A stretch of DNA of 64,000 nt, taken from contig NZ_JAFGZD010000003.1 of the NCBI RefSeq assembly GCF_017165765.1, forward strand, positions 310,001 to 374,000, read 5' to 3'. Under the pieces are notes generated by a model. The model was not told the DNA's origin, did no database searches, and saw only the letters and a list, made by a program, of their open reading frames with translations. The translations under genes and the position numbers were made by a program. Positions 63,032 through 64,000 of the stretch are shown piece by piece. The DNA is from Pseudomonas capsici. GTDB taxonomy: Bacteria > Pseudomonadota > Gammaproteobacteria > Pseudomonadales > Pseudomonadaceae. Positions within the stretch are counted from its first letter, which is position 1; every line of letters begins with the position of its first letter.

Positions 63032-64000
63032 TCATGCGGTTTGGGCAGTCGCTGCGGCGGCCAGCAATGAGCGGCCGATAAAGTCCTTGTCGCTGGTCAC
63101 GCCCGGCAGGGTGAAGAAATAGCCGCCGCCGAAAGGCTTGAGGTATTCCTCCAGCGGCTCGCCGTTGAGGCGGGTCTGCACGGTGATGAAGCCTTTTTCC
63201 AGGTCGCTCTGGTAACAGATGAACAGCAGGCCCATGTCGAGCTGGCCGTTCTTGTTGACGCCGTTGGAGTAGTTGAACGGGCGACGCAGGATCAGGTTGC
63301 GCTGGGTTTCGGGCGTGCGCGGGTTGGCCAGGCGAATGTGCGAGTCCAGGCGGGTCTTCTTGCCATGCGGGTCGGCTGCATAGTTCGGCACATCGCTTTC
63401 CACTTTGCCGTCCATGGGCGCACCGGTGCTTTTGGTGCGGCCAAAGATGGATTCCTGTTCCTGCAGGGGCGTGCGGTCCCAGCGCTCGACGAAGTTGCGG
63501 ATGATCCGCACTGCCTGATAGCTGCCGTTGGCGGCCCAGGCGGGTTCGTCGCTGCCGGGCTGGACCCAGACCAGCTCGTTCATGGTCTTCTGGTTGTTGG
63601 AATCCGGGTTGGCCGAGCCGTCCCGGAAACCCAGGAAGTTGCGCGCGCTTTCCGCGGGCTGGCCCGGCTTTTTAGGCGCTTGCGCCGGAACCGTGCCTTC
63701 CTGCTTCCAGCGCACCAGCAGCAGGTCCGGCAGGTTCTTGACGATATCGCGCAGGGCGTGAATGTTGGTGTCCGGGGTGTTGGAGCAGAACTGGATACTC
63801 AGGTCGCCGTGGCAACTGCTGGCTTCCAGCGCATCGTTGGGGAAGCCCGTCATGCGGCTCAGGCGCTTGGGTTTGACGGCCGTCAGGCCAAAGCGCTCGT
63901 CGAACAGCGACTCGCCCACCGATACGGTGATGGTCAGGTTGTCGGGGGTGACCACCGGGCCAAGGATGCCGGAGTCCAGTGGCGGCAGTTTCGGATCGAC
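63032..64000 (-). CDS. efeB: Dyp-type peroxidase EfeB, C-terminal part, partial at window end
   Basis: The frame stays open to the window edge, so the N-terminus and any Tat signal are missing; 322 residues are present. Dyp-family motifs: GFRDGSANP (catalytic Asp) and [11 protein letters not shown] with the proximal haem His, then [10 protein letters not shown]. Extracts or handles haem iron in Efe-type uptake. First of the pair with the M75 protein gene in the transcription direction. Confidence 0.92.
   Translation of the reverse strand, partial: VDPKLPPLDSGILGPVVTPDNLTITVSVGESLFDERFGLTAVKPKRLSRMTGFPNDALEASSCHGDLSIQFCSNTPDTNIHALRDIVKNLPDLLLVRWKQEGTVPAQAPKKPGQPAESARNFLGFRDGSANPDSNNQKTMNELVWVQPGSDEPAWAANGSYQAVRIIRNFVERWDRTPLQEQESIFGRTKSTGAPMDGKVESDVPNYAADPHGKKTRLDSHIRLANPRTPETQRNLILRRPFNYSNGVNKNGQLDMGLLFICYQSDLEKGFITVQTRLNGEPLEEYLKPFGGGYFFTLPGVTSDKDFIGRSLLAAAATAQTA

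Noticed and set aside
1..64000. tRNA, rRNA, insertion sequence, integrase or phage genes
   Set aside because: None seen on either strand; the accessory stretches contain only REP-type repeats.

Overview
The window is a piece of a Pseudomonas chromosome, most likely from the P. syringae / P. fluorescens side of the genus. It carries the typical polar-flagellum order fleR-fliEFGHIJ-(hsbA-hsbR-hptB)-fliKLMNOPQR-flhB-flhA-flhF-fleN-fliA-cheYZAB-motCD-parC-parP-cheW. It also has a high-GC coding background and Pseudomonas REP/REPIN repeats of the GTGGGAGC type at cluster borders. Family names below come from reading motifs and remembered homologues; no database search was possible.

Region 1 (1-30.6 kb) is the flagellum and chemotaxis regulon, all on the plus strand. 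After the C-terminus of the activator FleR, a sigma-54 promoter (511-526) starts fliE-fliF-fliG-fliH-fliI-fliJ. Inside the cluster sits a phosphorelay switch made of an anti-anti-sigma factor, a receiver/phosphatase/kinase protein and a histidine phosphotransfer protein (hsbA, hsbR, hptB). Three more GG-N10-GC sigma-54 promoters precede fliK (8869), fliL (10415) and flhA (16001). Then come the placement and number control genes flhF and fleN, sigma-28 (fliA), the core chemotaxis genes, the second stator pair motCD and the polar array-placement genes parC/parP. A sigma-28-type promoter (28686-28713) lies just before parP-cheW. CheA carries four linker repeats that resemble the CheY-docking tails of FliM, FliN and CheZ in this same window.

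Region 2 (30.6-40.2 kb): after a REPIN, two minus-strand genes form a miniature copy of the hook-length / export switch pair (FlhB C-terminal-like and FliK-like). They diverge from the complete cytochrome c maturation operon ccmABCDEFGHI, which is tightly overlapped and followed by a small lipoprotein gene.

Region 3 (40.2-48.3 kb) is accessory in character: nested REP repeats around a DUF3077-like gene remnant, two tandem paralogous small secreted proteins with duplicated upstream DNA, an orphan sulfate-binding protein gene with a strong terminator, a voltage-gated-type potassium channel with a C-terminal zinc ribbon, and two adjacent phosphodiester-cleaving enzymes (an AcpA/PLC-type phosphoesterase and a PI-PLC X-type protein) without signal peptides. 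About 600 bp of AT-rich DNA with a 31-bp palindrome follows.

Region 4 (48.3-56.5 kb): an overlapping minus-strand operon, transcribed marR - FUSC transporter - DUF1656 - HlyD adaptor - OprM-type outer-membrane lipoprotein, encodes an aromatic-acid/drug efflux system. Next to it is a divergent signalling pair, a receiver-containing histidine kinase and a response regulator with a degenerate HD-GYP output domain.

Region 5 (56.5-64 kb): a PL7 alginate lyase, then a two-component system (CopRS/HprRS type) divergent from a secreted protein, a b-type cytochrome and a Tat-exported molybdopterin oxidoreductase, with a double operator between them. At the right edge is an iron-uptake pair, an M75/EfeO-type lipobox-free periplasmic protein and the C-terminal part of a Dyp-type peroxidase (EfeB) that runs out of the window.
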